Below are positions 18,770-27,750 of a stretch of DNA of 64,000 nt, in pieces. The position numbers and the translations under genes were made by a program. This DNA is from Curtobacterium caseinilyticum. Its GTDB lineage: Bacteria; Actinomycetota; Actinomycetes; Actinomycetales; Microbacteriaceae. The notes under the pieces are model-generated. The model had not been told where the DNA came from. It did no database searches and saw only the letters and a program-made list of their open reading frames with translations. Each line of letters opens with the position of its first letter. Positions within the stretch are counted from its first letter, which is position 1. The DNA lies in NCBI RefSeq assembly GCF_030363035.1, contig NZ_JAUCMN010000002.1:310001-374000 (forward strand). The letters are read 5' to 3'.

Positions 18770-20076
18770 CGCCGACGACCGGGCCCTCGACGGCCGAGGC
18801 GCCGGCAGCACCGGCTGCGCCGACGGCGAGCGCCCGCGCGATCGCCGACGCCGCGACGATCGTCCGGTGGTGCGACACGCTCGCCGGGATCTCGCAGGAC
18901 GACGGCCGCACCACGCGCGTCTACCTGTCGCCCGAGCACGCCCGGGTGAACGCCGTGGTCGCGGAGTGGATGCAGGACGCCGGGCTCCGCACGTGGCAGG
19001 ACGCGGCGGGGAACCTGCACGGCATCGTCGACGGCGCGACGCCGGACGCACCCGTGCTGCTGCTCGGTTCGCACCTCGACACCGTGGTCGACGCCGGCCG
19101 CTACGACGGCGTCGTCGGGGTCCTCATGGCGATCCGGACGGCAGCCCGGCTCGCCGCGTCCGGGCCGCTGCCCTTCGCGCTGCAGGTGATCGCGTTCTCC
19201 GACGAAGAGGGCACGCGCTTCGGCAAGGCCCTGCTGGGCTCGTCCGCCGTCGCCGGGGTCTGGGACGAGTCGTGGTGGGACCTCGAGGACGCTGACGGCA
19301 CCACGCTCCGCCGGGCCTTCACCGACTTCGGGCTCGACCCCGAGCGCGTGGCCGAGGCCGCACTGCCGCCGGACCGCCTCGTCGGCTACCTCGAGGCGCA
19401 CATCGAGCAGGGCCCCTACCTCGAGCAGGCCGGACAGGCTCTCGGCGTCGTGACGAGCATCGCGAGCGCCCGACGGTTCTCCGTCGAGGCGGTCGGCGAG
19501 GCCCGGCACGCCGGGGGCACGCCGTACGAGCGGCGCCACGACGCGCTCCTCGCCGCGGCCGAGGCGGCGCTCGCCGTCGAGCGGGTCTGCCGCGCCGAGC
19601 AGCACGTCGGCACGGTCGGCACGATGTCGGTCGAGCCCGGCGCCGTGAACGTCGTCCCGGGGCTCGCCCGGTTCAGCGTGGACCTGCGCGGGGAGTTCGA
19701 CGAGGGGCGCGACCGCGTCTGGGAGTCGATCACCGCGGCCTTCGAGGAGATCGGGACCCGACGGGGGGTGGCGGTCACACCGACCGAGGTGCACCGCGCT
19801 CCTGCGGTGTTCTGCGCACCGGCGCTGATGGACGCGGTCCGTGCCGGGATCGCCGCGACCGGTGAGGCCGCACCGGCTGAGCTGTTCTCGCGTGCCGGGC
19901 ACGACGCGATGTCCCTCGGGCTCGTCACCGACGTCGCGATGCTGTTCCTCCGGAACCCGGACGGCATCAGCCACCACCCCGACGAGTTCGTCTCGGCGGA
20001 CGACGTCGCCCTCGGCCTCGACGCGCTCGCGGTGGCGGTCGAGCGGATCGCCGACGACCGGGCGGTGACCGCGTGA
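18766..20076 (+). CDS. allC: Allantoate amidohydrolase (M20 family)
   Basis: Releases ammonia and CO2 from allantoate to give ureidoglycine; 436 residues, two-metal M20/M28-type hydrolase. Metal ligands and neighbours: GSHLDTVVDAGRYDGVVGV (His, Asp), FSDEEGTRF (Glu pair), EAHIEQGP (His) and the C-terminal SRAGHDAMSL and SHHPDEFV. The first 25 residues are Ala/Pro-rich and probably unstructured. GTG at 18766 overlaps the aminotransferase stop by four bases, and its own stop overlaps the regulator gene, so three genes are translationally coupled. A carbamoyl-amino-acid hydrolase is possible, but context supports AllC. Confidence 0.88.
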   Translation: MTPTTGPSTAEAPAAPAAPTASARAIADAATIVRWCDTLAGISQDDGRTTRVYLSPEHARVNAVVAEWMQDAGLRTWQDAAGNLHGIVDGATPDAPVLLLGSHLDTVVDAGRYDGVVGVLMAIRTAARLAASGPLPFALQVIAFSDEEGTRFGKALLGSSAVAGVWDESWWDLEDADGTTLRRAFTDFGLDPERVAEAALPPDRLVGYLEAHIEQGPYLEQAGQALGVVTSIASARRFSVEAVGEARHAGGTPYERRHDALLAAAEAALAVERVCRAEQHVGTVGTMSVEPGAVNVVPGLARFSVDLRGEFDEGRDRVWESITAAFEEIGTRRGVAVTPTEVHRAPAVFCAPALMDAVRAGIAATGEAAPAELFSRAGHDAMSLGLVTDVAMLFLRNPDGISHHPDEFVSADDVALGLDALAVAVERIADDRAVTA

Positions 20077-20903
20077 CCGCCGTGCCCGACGTGCGCGCGC
20101 GGGTCGACGCCGTCTGGGACCGGCTGTCGCCCGCGGAGCGCCGGGTCGCCGCGATGGTCCGGCACGACCCCGAGCTGCTGCTCGTCGGTACCTCCGCCGA
20201 GCTCGCGGCGGAGTCGGGCACGTCGAAGGCCACGGTGTCCCGGCTCGTGCGTTCCCTGGGGTTCCAGGACGCCGCCGAGGTCCGGCAGGAGCTCATGTCC
20301 GCACGCGGCAGCGGTCTGCCGTGGGCCGCCGAGGACGCTGCGCACGTCGACCAGCGCGCCGTCGAGGCGCGGAACCTCGACGCGGCGTTCGCCTCGCTCG
20401 CCCGTGCGGACCGCGTCCGGCTCGCCCGACGCATCGTCCGGGCGCGGCGCGTGCTCGTGTTCGGGGAGCGCGGCGCGCACCCGGTGGCGATGCAGCTCCG
20501 GTCGCAGCTCGCGCAGGTGCGCCCGGACGTCCGCATCGGGCCGGCGCCCGGGCAGCGTCTCGGTGAGGAGGTCGCGGACCTCGACCGCCGCGACCTCGTC
20601 GTGCTCGTCACGGTGCGCCGACACGCAGCCGGGGCCGAACGACTCGTGCGGCACTGTGTCGCGACCGGGGCCGACGTCGTCGTGCTCGGGGACCCGACCG
20701 CCGCCGTGATCGCGGCTCCCGCAGCGACCGCGGTGCTCTGTCCGGTGGACTCACCGTCGGCGTTCGACTCGATGGCGGCGCTCTTCGCGGTCGTCGCGGC
20801 GATCGCGAACGACGTGTACGAGGCCTCCGGTCCCGCCGGGCGTGCCCGGGTGGACGCCGTGGCGGCGGCCTACGACGTGCTCGGCGAGCTCGCTGCGCCC
20901 TGA
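20073..20903 (+). CDS. RpiR/MurR-family transcriptional regulator
   Basis: DNA-binding regulator of 276 residues. The N-terminal helix-turn-helix domain (LSPAERRVAAMVRHDPELLLVGTS, then GTSKATVSRLVRSLGF) is followed by a SIS domain (about residues 110-240; ARRVLVFGERGAHPVAMQL, RRDLVVLVTVRRHAAG) that would bind a phosphosugar-like or other small effector. It is the last gene of the allantoin cluster and overlaps allC by four bases, so it probably controls the cluster, perhaps at the shared palindromes at 13521 and 17467. Its 3' end overlaps the convergent SRPBCC gene by 34 bases. RpiR proteins in purine operons are known from several actinobacteria. Confidence 0.87.
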   Translation: MTAVPDVRARVDAVWDRLSPAERRVAAMVRHDPELLLVGTSAELAAESGTSKATVSRLVRSLGFQDAAEVRQELMSARGSGLPWAAEDAAHVDQRAVEARNLDAAFASLARADRVRLARRIVRARRVLVFGERGAHPVAMQLRSQLAQVRPDVRIGPAPGQRLGEEVADLDRRDLVVLVTVRRHAAGAERLVRHCVATGADVVVLGDPTAAVIAAPAATAVLCPVDSPSAFDSMAALFAVVAAIANDVYEASGPAGRARVDAVAAAYDVLGELAAP

Positions 20904-21427
20904 CCGCCGTCGGCACCGGCAGCGTCGGGACCGCCGCTGCCGGGGCGACCGCCGTCGTGGCCGCGGCCGGGACCGCCGCCCTCGAGCTCGTCGCGCAGCG
21001 ACGCGTTGCGGGCCGCGATGAGCCGCGGCAGGTAGCGCGCGAGCGCGACCCGCTCCGCGACCCACCCCAGCGGACCGAGCGGAGCCCGGAAGGTGATGTC
21101 GTCCACCATCCGCGTGCCGCCGGCCGACGGCTCGAAGCGGTGCTCGTGTCGGAAGCGGGCGAACGGACCACGCACCTGCTCGTCGACGAAGCGACCCGGT
21201 GCCTCCAGTGCGGTGATCCGGCTCGTCATCCGCCACACGACCCCGAAGTGCCGTGCGCGCCACGTGACGGTCTCGCCCAGGCCGATCGTGCCGGACGTCG
21301 TGCCGGCGACCGCGCGTTCGCCGGTGCCCGCCATCGAGCGCTCGTGCGCGCCGATGTCGAGCGACAGCGCGAACACGCGCTCCGGCGGCACCACGATCCC
21401 GGTGACCACGCGGAAGGTGACGGTCAC
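20870..21427 (-). CDS. SRPBCC-fold protein with a glycine-rich tail
   Basis: 185 residues. Residues 1-140 form a START/SRPBCC-type ligand-binding fold (VTVTFRVVTGIVVPPERVFALSLDI, then ITALEAPGRFVDEQVRGPFARFRHEHRF, quoted in parts as RFVDEQVRGPFARFRHEHRF). The last 35 residues are Gly/Pro-rich and disordered. This subfamily (ligand-binding SRPBCC, often called cyclase/dehydrase) is frequent next to nucleoside-diphosphate-sugar epimerases, but none is here. The GTG at 21427 overlaps the stop of the upstream acetyltransferase gene, so they form an operon. Function unknown. Confidence 0.75.
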   Translation of the reverse strand: MTVTFRVVTGIVVPPERVFALSLDIGAHERSMAGTGERAVAGTTSGTIGLGETVTWRARHFGVVWRMTSRITALEAPGRFVDEQVRGPFARFRHEHRFEPSAGGTRMVDDITFRAPLGPLGWVAERVALARYLPRLIAARNASLRDELEGGGPGRGHDGGRPGSGGPDAAGADGGQGAASSPSTS

Positions 21428-21999
21428 GACGTCGGCCAGGCGGGTGTGGTCGACCGGTCGTCGTCCCGCAGCACCGCGGCGAGCAGCTGGTCGTGCCGCA
21501 CACCACGGTGCAGGACGGACGAGCGCGCTCGGCCCTCGTACCGCATGCCGATGCGGCGGGCGGTGGCCGCCGACGCTGCGTTGGTCGCGATCGCGCGCCA
21601 CTGCACGCGGACCAGCCCGAGGCCGGACGGGGGCTCCGCGAAGGCCCACCGCAGCACCCGGTCGGCGGCCTCGGTCACCAGCCCGTCCCCGCGCCCGTCC
21701 GGGTGCAGCGCGTACCCGATCTCCGCGGCGCCGTCCGTGATGCCGAACAGGCCGACCGTGCCGAGCAGGCGCATGTCGGCAGCGCGGCGGACGCCGAACT
21801 CGTACCGGGTGTCGTCGCGCCAGCCGGCGGCGACGACCTCCTCGGTCCAGCGCCGCGCCTCGGCGTGCCCGTACGGCACGGGCACCGGGGTGAACGCGAT
21901 CACGTCCGGGTCGTTCGCGTACGCGACGACGTCCTCGGCGTCGGCGGCCGTGGGCGGGGAGAGCACGAGCCGTTCGGTGCGGAGCGTCACGGGGTGCAC
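21424..21999 (-). CDS. RimJ/RimL-type GNAT acetyltransferase
   Basis: 191-residue acetyltransferase. LRTERLVLSPPTAADAEDVV is the N-terminal pattern of the RimJ/RimL group; GYALHPDGRGDGLVTEAADRVL (quote limited to YALHPDGRGDGLVTEA) forms the acetyl-CoA loop, and IATNAASAATARRIGMRYEG the following helix. Starts possible at GTG 21999 or GTG 21990; the first includes HP before the conserved VTLRTERL. It is the first gene of a two-gene operon with the SRPBCC gene, overlapping by four bases. Acceptor (ribosomal protein, antibiotic or small amine) unknown. Confidence 0.82.
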   Translation of the reverse strand: MHPVTLRTERLVLSPPTAADAEDVVAYANDPDVIAFTPVPVPYGHAEARRWTEEVVAAGWRDDTRYEFGVRRAADMRLLGTVGLFGITDGAAEIGYALHPDGRGDGLVTEAADRVLRWAFAEPPSGLGLVRVQWRAIATNAASAATARRIGMRYEGRARSSVLHRGVRHDQLLAAVLRDDDRSTTPAWPTS

Positions 22000-22044
22000 A
22001 CCCGCGAGCCTAGCGACGGGGGAGCGGCGCGGTAGCGTCGGGAC

Positions 22045-23079
22045 ATGACGTTCGACGCGCTCGCCTTCCCGGTCATCGACGGCCACAACGACCTGCCGTG
22101 GGAGCGCCGCGAGTCCCACGACTCCGGTGTCGAGGGGATCGACACCGAGGACGGCACCCTGCACACCGACCTGCCGAAGCTCCGCGCCGGCGGGGTCGTC
22201 GGGCAGTTCTGGTCCGTGTTCGTGCCGTCCGACGACCCCGACCCGGTGCGCACGACGCTGCAGCAGATCGACACCGCGCACCGGATCATCGCGCGGTACC
22301 CCGACGACCTGGCCTTCGTCCGGACCGCGGCGGAGCTCCGCGACGCGGTGGATGCCGGACGGATCGCGTCGATGCTCGGCGCCGAGGGCGGGCACGCGAT
22401 CGGGGACGACCTGGCCGTGCTGCGGTCCTTCGCCCGGCTCGGCGTCCGGTACATGACGCTGACGCACAACGACGACACCACCTGGGCGGACTCGGCGACC
22501 GGTGCGCGGGCGCACGGGGGCCTGACCGACCGTGGGCGCGAGGTCGTCGCGGAGATGGAGCGGATCGGCATGCTCGTCGACCTGTCGCACACCGCACCGG
22601 CGACGATGCGGGACACGCTCGACGTCGCCACGCAGCCGGTGGTGTTCAGCCACTCGTCCACGGTCGCGATCGACGACCACCCGAGGAACGTCCCCGACGA
22701 CGTGCTCGCACGCCTCGCCGACAACGGCGGCGTCGTGATGATCACCTTCGTGCCGAAGTTCGTGTCGCGCGCGTGGGCGGACTGGGAGGAGTCGGGTTCC
22801 GAGGGGGAGCCGCCGCTCGTCACGGTCGCCGACGTCGCCGACCACGTCGAGCACGCGCGCGCGGTCGCGGGCGTTCGGCACCTCGGGCTCGGCGGCGACT
22901 ACGACGGCACGCCGGTGCTGCCGCCGGACCTGCGCGACGTGTCGCGGTACCCGGTGCTCGCGGAGGAACTGCGGCGCCGCGGCTGGGGCGACGAGGACCT
23001 GCGGGCGCTGGCCGGTGGGAACGTGCTGCGCGTGCTCGAGGCGACGGACGAGCGGTACGCGCGGAGCGCAATGCGCTGA
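22045..23079 (+). CDS. M19 renal-dipeptidase-like zinc peptidase
   Basis: Membrane-dipeptidase family M19, 344 residues, hydrolysing dipeptides and possibly D-amino-acid-containing ones. Zinc ligands are visible: PVIDGHNDLPW (His, Asp), MLGAEGGHAIGD (Glu), and the histidines of VDLSHTAP and VFSHSS; LGLGGDYDG is the conserved C-terminal aspartate region. No signal peptide or anchor, so it is cytoplasmic here. Divergent from the acetyltransferase-SRPBCC operon with a 45-base gap. Probably monocistronic; a GntR-like palindrome follows it and belongs to the next gene. Confidence 0.9.
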   Translation: MTFDALAFPVIDGHNDLPWERRESHDSGVEGIDTEDGTLHTDLPKLRAGGVVGQFWSVFVPSDDPDPVRTTLQQIDTAHRIIARYPDDLAFVRTAAELRDAVDAGRIASMLGAEGGHAIGDDLAVLRSFARLGVRYMTLTHNDDTTWADSATGARAHGGLTDRGREVVAEMERIGMLVDLSHTAPATMRDTLDVATQPVVFSHSSTVAIDDHPRNVPDDVLARLADNGGVVMITFVPKFVSRAWADWEESGSEGEPPLVTVADVADHVEHARAVAGVRHLGLGGDYDGTPVLPPDLRDVSRYPVLAEELRRRGWGDEDLRALAGGNVLRVLEATDERYARSAMR

Positions 23080-23103
23080 CGAGCGCGATGCCCGACACCT
23101 GAT

Positions 23104-23118
23104 ATGTGAACATCACAT
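23104..23118. promoter_or_regulatory. Palindrome ATGTGA-N3-TCACAT upstream of the mannosyltransferase
   Basis: Perfect 6-bp arms with three central bases, 59-73 bases before the mannosyltransferase ATG. The 13 bases ACCTGATATGTGA (23097-23109) recur exactly at 31325-31337 upstream of the GntR gene. A related site is at 59332-59347. It may be an operator of that GntR protein. Confidence 0.45.
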
Positions 23119-23176
23119 TCCTCCTGTACACTCGTGCGGCGGCTCGGACGGGCTGCGCCCTGTTCTGGAGGAACCG

Positions 23177-24400
23177 ATGACTGTCAGTTCGTGCGAACGT
23201 CGAGCGACGACGAGGGCCCGAGGTCGAGGCGTGGCGACCTTCGCGGCAGGACTGCCGCCGACCGTCATCGTGCTCACGCTCTACGCACTCTCGAGGCTCT
23301 GGTCCTCGCTGCTGCTCACCGCCGGACTCGCCCTCGCGCCGCGCCCGCCAGGGATCGCCCGAGACGGCGTCGCCCTCGACGGCTTCTTCGACCTGACCGG
23401 GTCGGTGTGGGATGCCTGGTACTACCGCGACATCGCGCAGCACGGGTACGGCACCGAACTCCCGCACGACGCCGACGGTGCCGTCACCGGGAACTCGTGG
23501 GCGTTCCTGCCGGTGTTCGCCGTGCTGGCGCGAACGGCGGCCACACTCCTCGCGAGTGACTACAGCGTCGGCGCCGTCGTCGTGGCCACGCTCGCCGGCG
23601 GAGCCGCCTCGCTCGTGCTCTTCATGTTGCTCGAGCCCTCGATCGGGCGAACGCGATCGCTCTGGGCGGTCGCGGCCTTCGCCTTCGGACCGATGGGGTT
23701 CGTCCTGCAGGTCGGTTACGCGGAGAGCCTGTTCCTCTTCTCGTTCTTCGCCGGCGCCCTCGCCATGCGCAGGCACCGGTACTGGGTGATGCTGCCCTTC
23801 ATGCTCCTCGGGGCGTTCACCCGGCCCGGGATGGTCGCGCTCACGCTCGCGCTCGCGCTCCACGGACTCCTCCGACTCGTCCGTCGTGACGGGATCCGTG
23901 TACCGGACGTCGTCGCGATCGCGGTCGTCGGATGCACGAGCGCCGCTGCGGGTCTCGCCTGGCCGGTCGTCGTCGGGGCCGTCACCGGTGATCCGGACGG
24001 CTACCTCCAGACCGAGATGGCCTGGTGGCGGCAAGTCGTCCCGGGTGTCGACCACTTCGTTCCGCTCTCTCCGTGGTTCCTGATGGGATCGAAGGTCGCG
24101 GGACCGGCTGGGATCGTCCTCGTGCTCGCCGGAGTGGCGATCGCTTGCTGGTTCCTCCTCGGGCGCGGTCGGCGCGAGCTGGGGAGCGACGTGCTCGCGA
24201 CGGTCTCCTCGTACGCGCTCTACCTGTTCGCCGTGTTCCTCCCGCAGCAGTCGACCCTGCGGTTGCTGCTCCCCGTGTCACCGCTGCTCGGCGCACGGAT
24301 GTTCACCGCGTCCCGCGCTCGACGGGTCCTGACGGTGTCGTCCGGCGCGCTCCTGCAGCCGGTGACGATCACGCTGTTGTGGGTCGTGAGCTACCCGTGA
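23177..24400 (+). CDS. PIG-V-like membrane mannosyltransferase
   Basis: Integral membrane glycosyltransferase of 407 residues with about nine hydrophobic helices, related to the PIG-V (GPI mannosyltransferase 2) family, which uses polyprenyl-phosphate sugars. Conserved-looking parts are [16 protein letters not shown] in the first external loop (acidic catalytic site), [24 protein letters not shown] and [16 protein letters not shown] precedes the ATG at 23177. The gene at 40176-41429 is a clear paralogue sharing WDxxYYxx[14 protein letters not shown] and TEMxWW. The acceptor (cell-wall glycan or glycolipid) is unknown. Confidence 0.8.
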   Translation: MTVSSCERRATTRARGRGVATFAAGLPPTVIVLTLYALSRLWSSLLLTAGLALAPRPPGIARDGVALDGFFDLTGSVWDAWYYRDIAQHGYGTELPHDADGAVTGNSWAFLPVFAVLARTAATLLASDYSVGAVVVATLAGGAASLVLFMLLEPSIGRTRSLWAVAAFAFGPMGFVLQVGYAESLFLFSFFAGALAMRRHRYWVMLPFMLLGAFTRPGMVALTLALALHGLLRLVRRDGIRVPDVVAIAVVGCTSAAAGLAWPVVVGAVTGDPDGYLQTEMAWWRQVVPGVDHFVPLSPWFLMGSKVAGPAGIVLVLAGVAIACWFLLGRGRRELGSDVLATVSSYALYLFAVFLPQQSTLRLLLPVSPLLGARMFTASRARRVLTVSSGALLQPVTITLLWVVSYP

Positions 24401-24579
24401 GCACAGCGGTTCCTCATCCGCGAGGCGATCGCCGATCGTCAGGTTCGGCGGCACGATCGGGCCCTCGTACGTCAGCGGGCGTCATCGACAGGGGACCGCC
24501 GGGCGCCGTCGCTAGGATCGCGGGGAACCGCAGCGCCTCCACCGTCGGTGGCGCGCCCCGACCCGGAGGACGACAACGG

Positions 24580-25518
24580 ATGACCGGCACCATCTACGAC
24601 AACATCTCGCAGGCGTTCGGCAACACCCCGCTCGTCCGCCTCAACCGCCTGCCGAAGGCCGACGGCGCCGAGGTCCTGGCGAAGCTCGAGTTCTACAACC
24701 CCGGGTCCAGCGTCAAGGACCGTCTCGGGGTCGCGATCATCGACGCGGCCGAGCAGTCCGGTGAGCTCCGTCCGGGCGGCACCGTCGTCGAGGGGTCGTC
24801 GGGCAACACCGGCATCGCGCTCGCCCTCGTCGGCGCCGCCCGCGGGTACCGCGTCGTCATCACGATGCCCGAGACCATGAGCGTCGAACGCCGCGCCCTG
24901 ATCCGTGCCTTCGGTGCCGAGATCGTCCTGACCCCGGGGCCGGAGGGCATGAAGGGCGCCGTCGCACGCGCGGAGCAGATCGTCGAGGAGACGCCCGGCG
25001 CGATCCTGGCGCACCAGTTCGAGACCGCCGCCAACGCGGCGATCCACCGCAGGACCACCGCGGAGGAGATCCTCCGCGACACCGAGGGCCACGTCGACGT
25101 GTTCGTCGCGGGCGTCGGGACCGGCGGCACGATCACCGGTGTCGGCCAGGTCCTCAAGGAGCGCGTCCCCGGTGTGCAGATCGTGGCCGTCGAGCCGAAG
25201 GACTCCCCGCTCCTGACCGAGGGCAAGGCCGGCCCGCACAAGATCCAGGGCATCGGCGCGAACTTCGTGCCGGAGGTCCTCGACCGTGACGTCATCGACG
25301 AGGTGTTCGACGTCGAACTCGACGACGCACTGCGTCTCGCCCGCGCGCTCGGTACCGAGGAGGGCATCCTCGCCGGCATCTCGTCCGGTGCGATCATCCA
25401 CGCCGCGGTCGAGATCGCCGCGCGACCCGAGAACGCTGGCAAGCGCGTCGTCGCGATCGTCTGCGACACCGGTGAGCGCTACCTGTCGACGCCGCTGTTC
25501 GAGGGACTCACTGCGTGA
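24580..25518 (+). CDS. cysK: Cysteine synthase A
   Basis: PLP enzyme making L-cysteine from O-acetylserine and sulfide; 312 residues. The cofactor lysine is in [11 protein letters not shown]; the asparagine loop is GSSGNTGIA and the phosphate loop [30 protein letters not shown] is the expected N-terminus. The ATG at 24580 follows GGAGGA at eight to nine bases. The stop overlaps cysE by four bases, so both enzymes of cysteine synthesis are co-translated and can form the cysteine synthase complex. About 180 bases upstream hold no gene. Confidence 0.95.
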   Translation: MTGTIYDNISQAFGNTPLVRLNRLPKADGAEVLAKLEFYNPGSSVKDRLGVAIIDAAEQSGELRPGGTVVEGSSGNTGIALALVGAARGYRVVITMPETMSVERRALIRAFGAEIVLTPGPEGMKGAVARAEQIVEETPGAILAHQFETAANAAIHRRTTAEEILRDTEGHVDVFVAGVGTGGTITGVGQVLKERVPGVQIVAVEPKDSPLLTEGKAGPHKIQGIGANFVPEVLDRDVIDEVFDVELDDALRLARALGTEEGILAGISSGAIIHAAVEIAARPENAGKRVVAIVCDTGERYLSTPLFEGLTA

Positions 25519-26108
25519 CGCGAGCCGTCCGTCGCGGCGTGCTGCGGACGGTCCGGGAGGACCTCGCCGCAGCACGTCGCGGTGACCCCGCCGCTCGGAG
25601 CGACCTGGAAAACGCCGTGGTCTACTCCGGGTTGCACGCGATCTGGACGTACCGACTGACGCACCGGCTCTGGCTCGCCGAGGGCCTGCCGGGGTCGCGG
25701 TTCGCCGCGCGGTTGATCGCGCAACTGGCGCGGACGGTGACGGGCATCGAGATCCACCCGGGCGCCCGGATCGGCCGTCGGTTCTTCATCGACCACGGGA
25801 TGGGCGTCGTGATCGGCGAGACGGCCGTGATCGGTGACGACGTGCTCGTGTTCCACGGCGTGACGCTCGGCGGGCGGGGCAACCACGGCGGCGAGCACGG
25901 TCCCGGAGGTCGTCGGCACCCGGCCGTCGGCGACCGGGTGGTGCTCGGTGCGGGGTCGTCGCTCATCGGCGCCATCACGGTGGGGGCGGACTCCGTCGTG
26001 GGCGCGAACACCGTGGTGACGAAGGACGTCCCCGCCGGCTCGGTCGTCACCGGCGTGGCGGGGACGTCGAGGCCGAGGTCGGGACACGAGGGCGTCCCGA
26101 CGCTCTGA
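25515..26108 (+). CDS. cysE: Serine O-acetyltransferase
   Basis: Acetylates L-serine, the first step of cysteine synthesis; 197 residues. The C-terminal half is a left-handed beta-helix of hexapeptide repeats ([42 protein letters not shown], quoted in parts) with the catalytic aspartate and histidine of FIDHG. It is the short form lacking much of the N-terminal helical domain of the enteric enzyme. Gly/His-rich [15 protein letters not shown] is the substrate loop. The last residues ([11 protein letters not shown]) replace the usual CysK-binding tail ending in isoleucine with a leucine. GTG start overlaps cysK. Confidence 0.93.
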   Translation: MTRAVRRGVLRTVREDLAAARRGDPAARSDLENAVVYSGLHAIWTYRLTHRLWLAEGLPGSRFAARLIAQLARTVTGIEIHPGARIGRRFFIDHGMGVVIGETAVIGDDVLVFHGVTLGGRGNHGGEHGPGGRRHPAVGDRVVLGAGSSLIGAITVGADSVVGANTVVTKDVPAGSVVTGVAGTSRPRSGHEGVPTL

Positions 26109-26116
26109 CCGGGGCG

Positions 26117-26416
26117 TCAGCTCTTCTCGCAGGCGATCCCGTCGCCGTCGCGGTCCATCTTCTTGTTCGCGTTGTAGAGCGCGTCGTCCTTCTTGACGGT
26201 GCCCTTCAGTGGGCGGTAGGTGGTCTTGCCACCGGAGGTCACGCGGTTCTTCGTGACGGACTTCTTCGCGATGCCGCCGGACCAGACCTTCTGCACGGCG
26301 GTGCAGTTCGCGTAGACCTTCGGCGCGGCGGAGGCGGAGGTGACCCCGCCGAGCACGACGGAGGCTGCGAGGGCGGTGGTGGCGGCGGCGACGCCGAGGG
26401 TACGGATGGTGCGCAC
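26117..26416 (-). CDS. Secreted excalibur calcium-binding domain protein
   Basis: 99-residue exported protein. Residues 1-30 form a signal peptide (basic start, hydrophobic AAATTALAASVVLGGV, cleavage after SASA). The C-terminal excalibur domain carries YANCTAVQKVW and the DxDxDG loop DRDGDGIACEKS, with the two cysteines expected to pair. Such domains bind calcium at the cell surface. The GTG at 26416 has a purine-rich ribosome site (GGGGGAAG). Convergent with cysE, with 8 bases between. Role likely structural or wall-associated; no enzymatic domain. Confidence 0.88.
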   Translation of the reverse strand: MRTIRTLGVAAATTALAASVVLGGVTSASAAPKVYANCTAVQKVWSGGIAKKSVTKNRVTSGGKTTYRPLKGTVKKDDALYNANKKMDRDGDGIACEKS

Positions 26417-26547
26417 GGGTTCTTCCCCCTGGGGACGAGCGTGGCCGCGGGTGCGGCCGCCGCGTCGGGTGCGCGGCGGCTCGATCGTACCCGAGCAGGG
26501 CTCATCCTCGGGTACCCCCGATCGGGTCGGTGCGGCATGCTGGGACG

Positions 26548-26934
26548 GTGGACGGCGCGACACTGCACGAGGTGACGGTCCGGACGGCCCTGGCGCTGCC
26601 CGCGGTCGAGGAGACCCAGCCGTTCGGCGCGGACTCCGTGGTCTACAAGGTGGTCGGCCGGATGTTCGTGCTCGCGACCGAGCTGCGCGGCGTGCCGATC
26701 GTCAACCTCAAGTGCGCCCCACCGCACGGCGCCGCACTGGTCCGTGACCTCGCGGAGGTCTCGCCGGGGTGGCACATGGACAAACGGCACTGGATCACGC
26801 TCGCACCGGGCGACGGACTCGACGAGACGATGGTCGAGGACCTCGTGGCGAACTCCTGGGAACTCGTCGTGGCCGGCCTCCCGCGGGCTCGCCGGCCGCT
26901 CGACGCGGCACGACGCAGCAACCCCGGGGCCTGA
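26548..26934 (+). CDS. MmcQ/YjbR-family DNA-binding-like protein
   Basis: 128-residue protein of the MmcQ/YjbR family (double wing fold). Typical elements: LALPAVEETQPFG, YKVVGRMFVLATELRGVPIVNLKC, and HMDKRHWITLAPGD followed by VEDLVANSWELVV (each quoted in part). Family function is not established; structures resemble DNA-binding wings. A GTG at 26548 or another at 26530 is the start. Divergent from the excalibur gene. Nothing in the neighbourhood suggests a pathway. Confidence 0.82.
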   Translation: MDGATLHEVTVRTALALPAVEETQPFGADSVVYKVVGRMFVLATELRGVPIVNLKCAPPHGAALVRDLAEVSPGWHMDKRHWITLAPGDGLDETMVEDLVANSWELVVAGLPRARRPLDAARRSNPGA

Positions 26935-27020
26935 CCACAGCCCGTCGAGGAAGTCCGCGCCGCCGTGTGACGATCGAGCCGCTCGACACGTCACACCGGT
27001 GGACGAAGGAGCGACCGACC

Positions 27021-27179
27021 ATGACCGACACCACCGCTGCACGACGACCCCCGCGCACCACACCGGCCCACGGCCTCGCGCAGGTGCGGATCCGCACGCT
27101 CGGGACCCGCCCGGTCGGCCCGTTGCGGGTGCGGACGGCGACCCCCTCGCCGTCGCGTCCAGCCTTCCCCGAGTCCTGA
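27021..27179 (+). CDS. Small basic hypothetical protein upstream of the sigma factor
   Basis: A 52-residue frame (MTDTTAARRPPRTTPAHG... ending RPAFPES) with a well-placed ribosome site (AAGGAG, nine bases before the ATG). It is rich in Arg, Pro and Thr, with no membrane segment or known domain. It ends 16 bases before the sigma-factor start, so it could be a leader peptide or a small co-expressed protein. Composition alone would make such a frame plausible by chance at this G+C, so it is only a candidate gene. Confidence 0.45.
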   Translation: MTDTTAARRPPRTTPAHGLAQVRIRTLGTRPVGPLRVRTATPSPSRPAFPES

Positions 27180-27195
27180 CCAGTAGAAGGAACCC

Positions 27196-27750
27196 GTGCA
27201 GCACCAGCCCCTCGCAGACCTCGACGACGCCGTCCTCGCCGGCCGGTCGTCGGACGGCGACGTCCGGGCGTTCGAGGTCCTGATCCGGCGGTACACGCCG
27301 CTGCTCCGCGCGTACGCACGACGCACGCTCGGCTCGACCGACGAGCTCGACGACGTCGTGCAGGAGACGTTCATCACCGCGTGGAGCCGCCTCGACGGCC
27401 TCGACGACGGCGCGAAGGTCAAGTCGTGGCTCATGCGCATCCTCAGCCGGAAGTGCATCGACCGCATCCGTGCCCGCCGTGAGCACCTCGACGTCACCGA
27501 GATCGAGGTGGCTGCGCCCCGCGACGACGCTCCGGAGCGCGTGGCCGAGGCGCGGTCGCGCGAGGAGGCCGTCGAGACCGCGCTCGCCGAGCTGCCGGAG
27601 GCCCAGCGGCGCTGCTGGGTGATGAAGGAGGTGCTCGAGTACCGCTACGAGGACATCGCCGAGCAGCTCGACCTGCCGGTGTCGACGGTGCGGGGCCTGC
27701 TGTCCCGGGCCAGGAAGAACATGATCCGTCTCATGGAGGCATGGCGATGA
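27196..27750 (+). CDS. ECF-type RNA polymerase sigma factor
   Basis: Extracytoplasmic-function sigma factor of 184 residues. Region 2 (about residues 20-90) includes FEVLIRRYTPLLRAYARR and DVVQETFITAWSRLD; region 4 (about 120-184) includes LPEAQRRCWVMKEVLEYRYEDIAEQ and the helix-turn-helix PVSTVRGLLSRARKNM. It starts at GTG 27196 after GAAGGA. It overlaps the following Asp23-family gene by ATGA. No classical zinc anti-sigma gene follows, so the Asp23 protein may act in its control. Stress or envelope role is inferred from that pairing. Confidence 0.92.
   Translation: MQHQPLADLDDAVLAGRSSDGDVRAFEVLIRRYTPLLRAYARRTLGSTDELDDVVQETFITAWSRLDGLDDGAKVKSWLMRILSRKCIDRIRARREHLDVTEIEVAAPRDDAPERVAEARSREEAVETALAELPEAQRRCWVMKEVLEYRYEDIAEQLDLPVSTVRGLLSRARKNMIRLMEAWR

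Noticed and set aside
23104..23118. Crp/GlxR binding site
   Set aside because: Crp-type sites need TGTGA-N6-TCACA; spacing here is three (and four at 59332).
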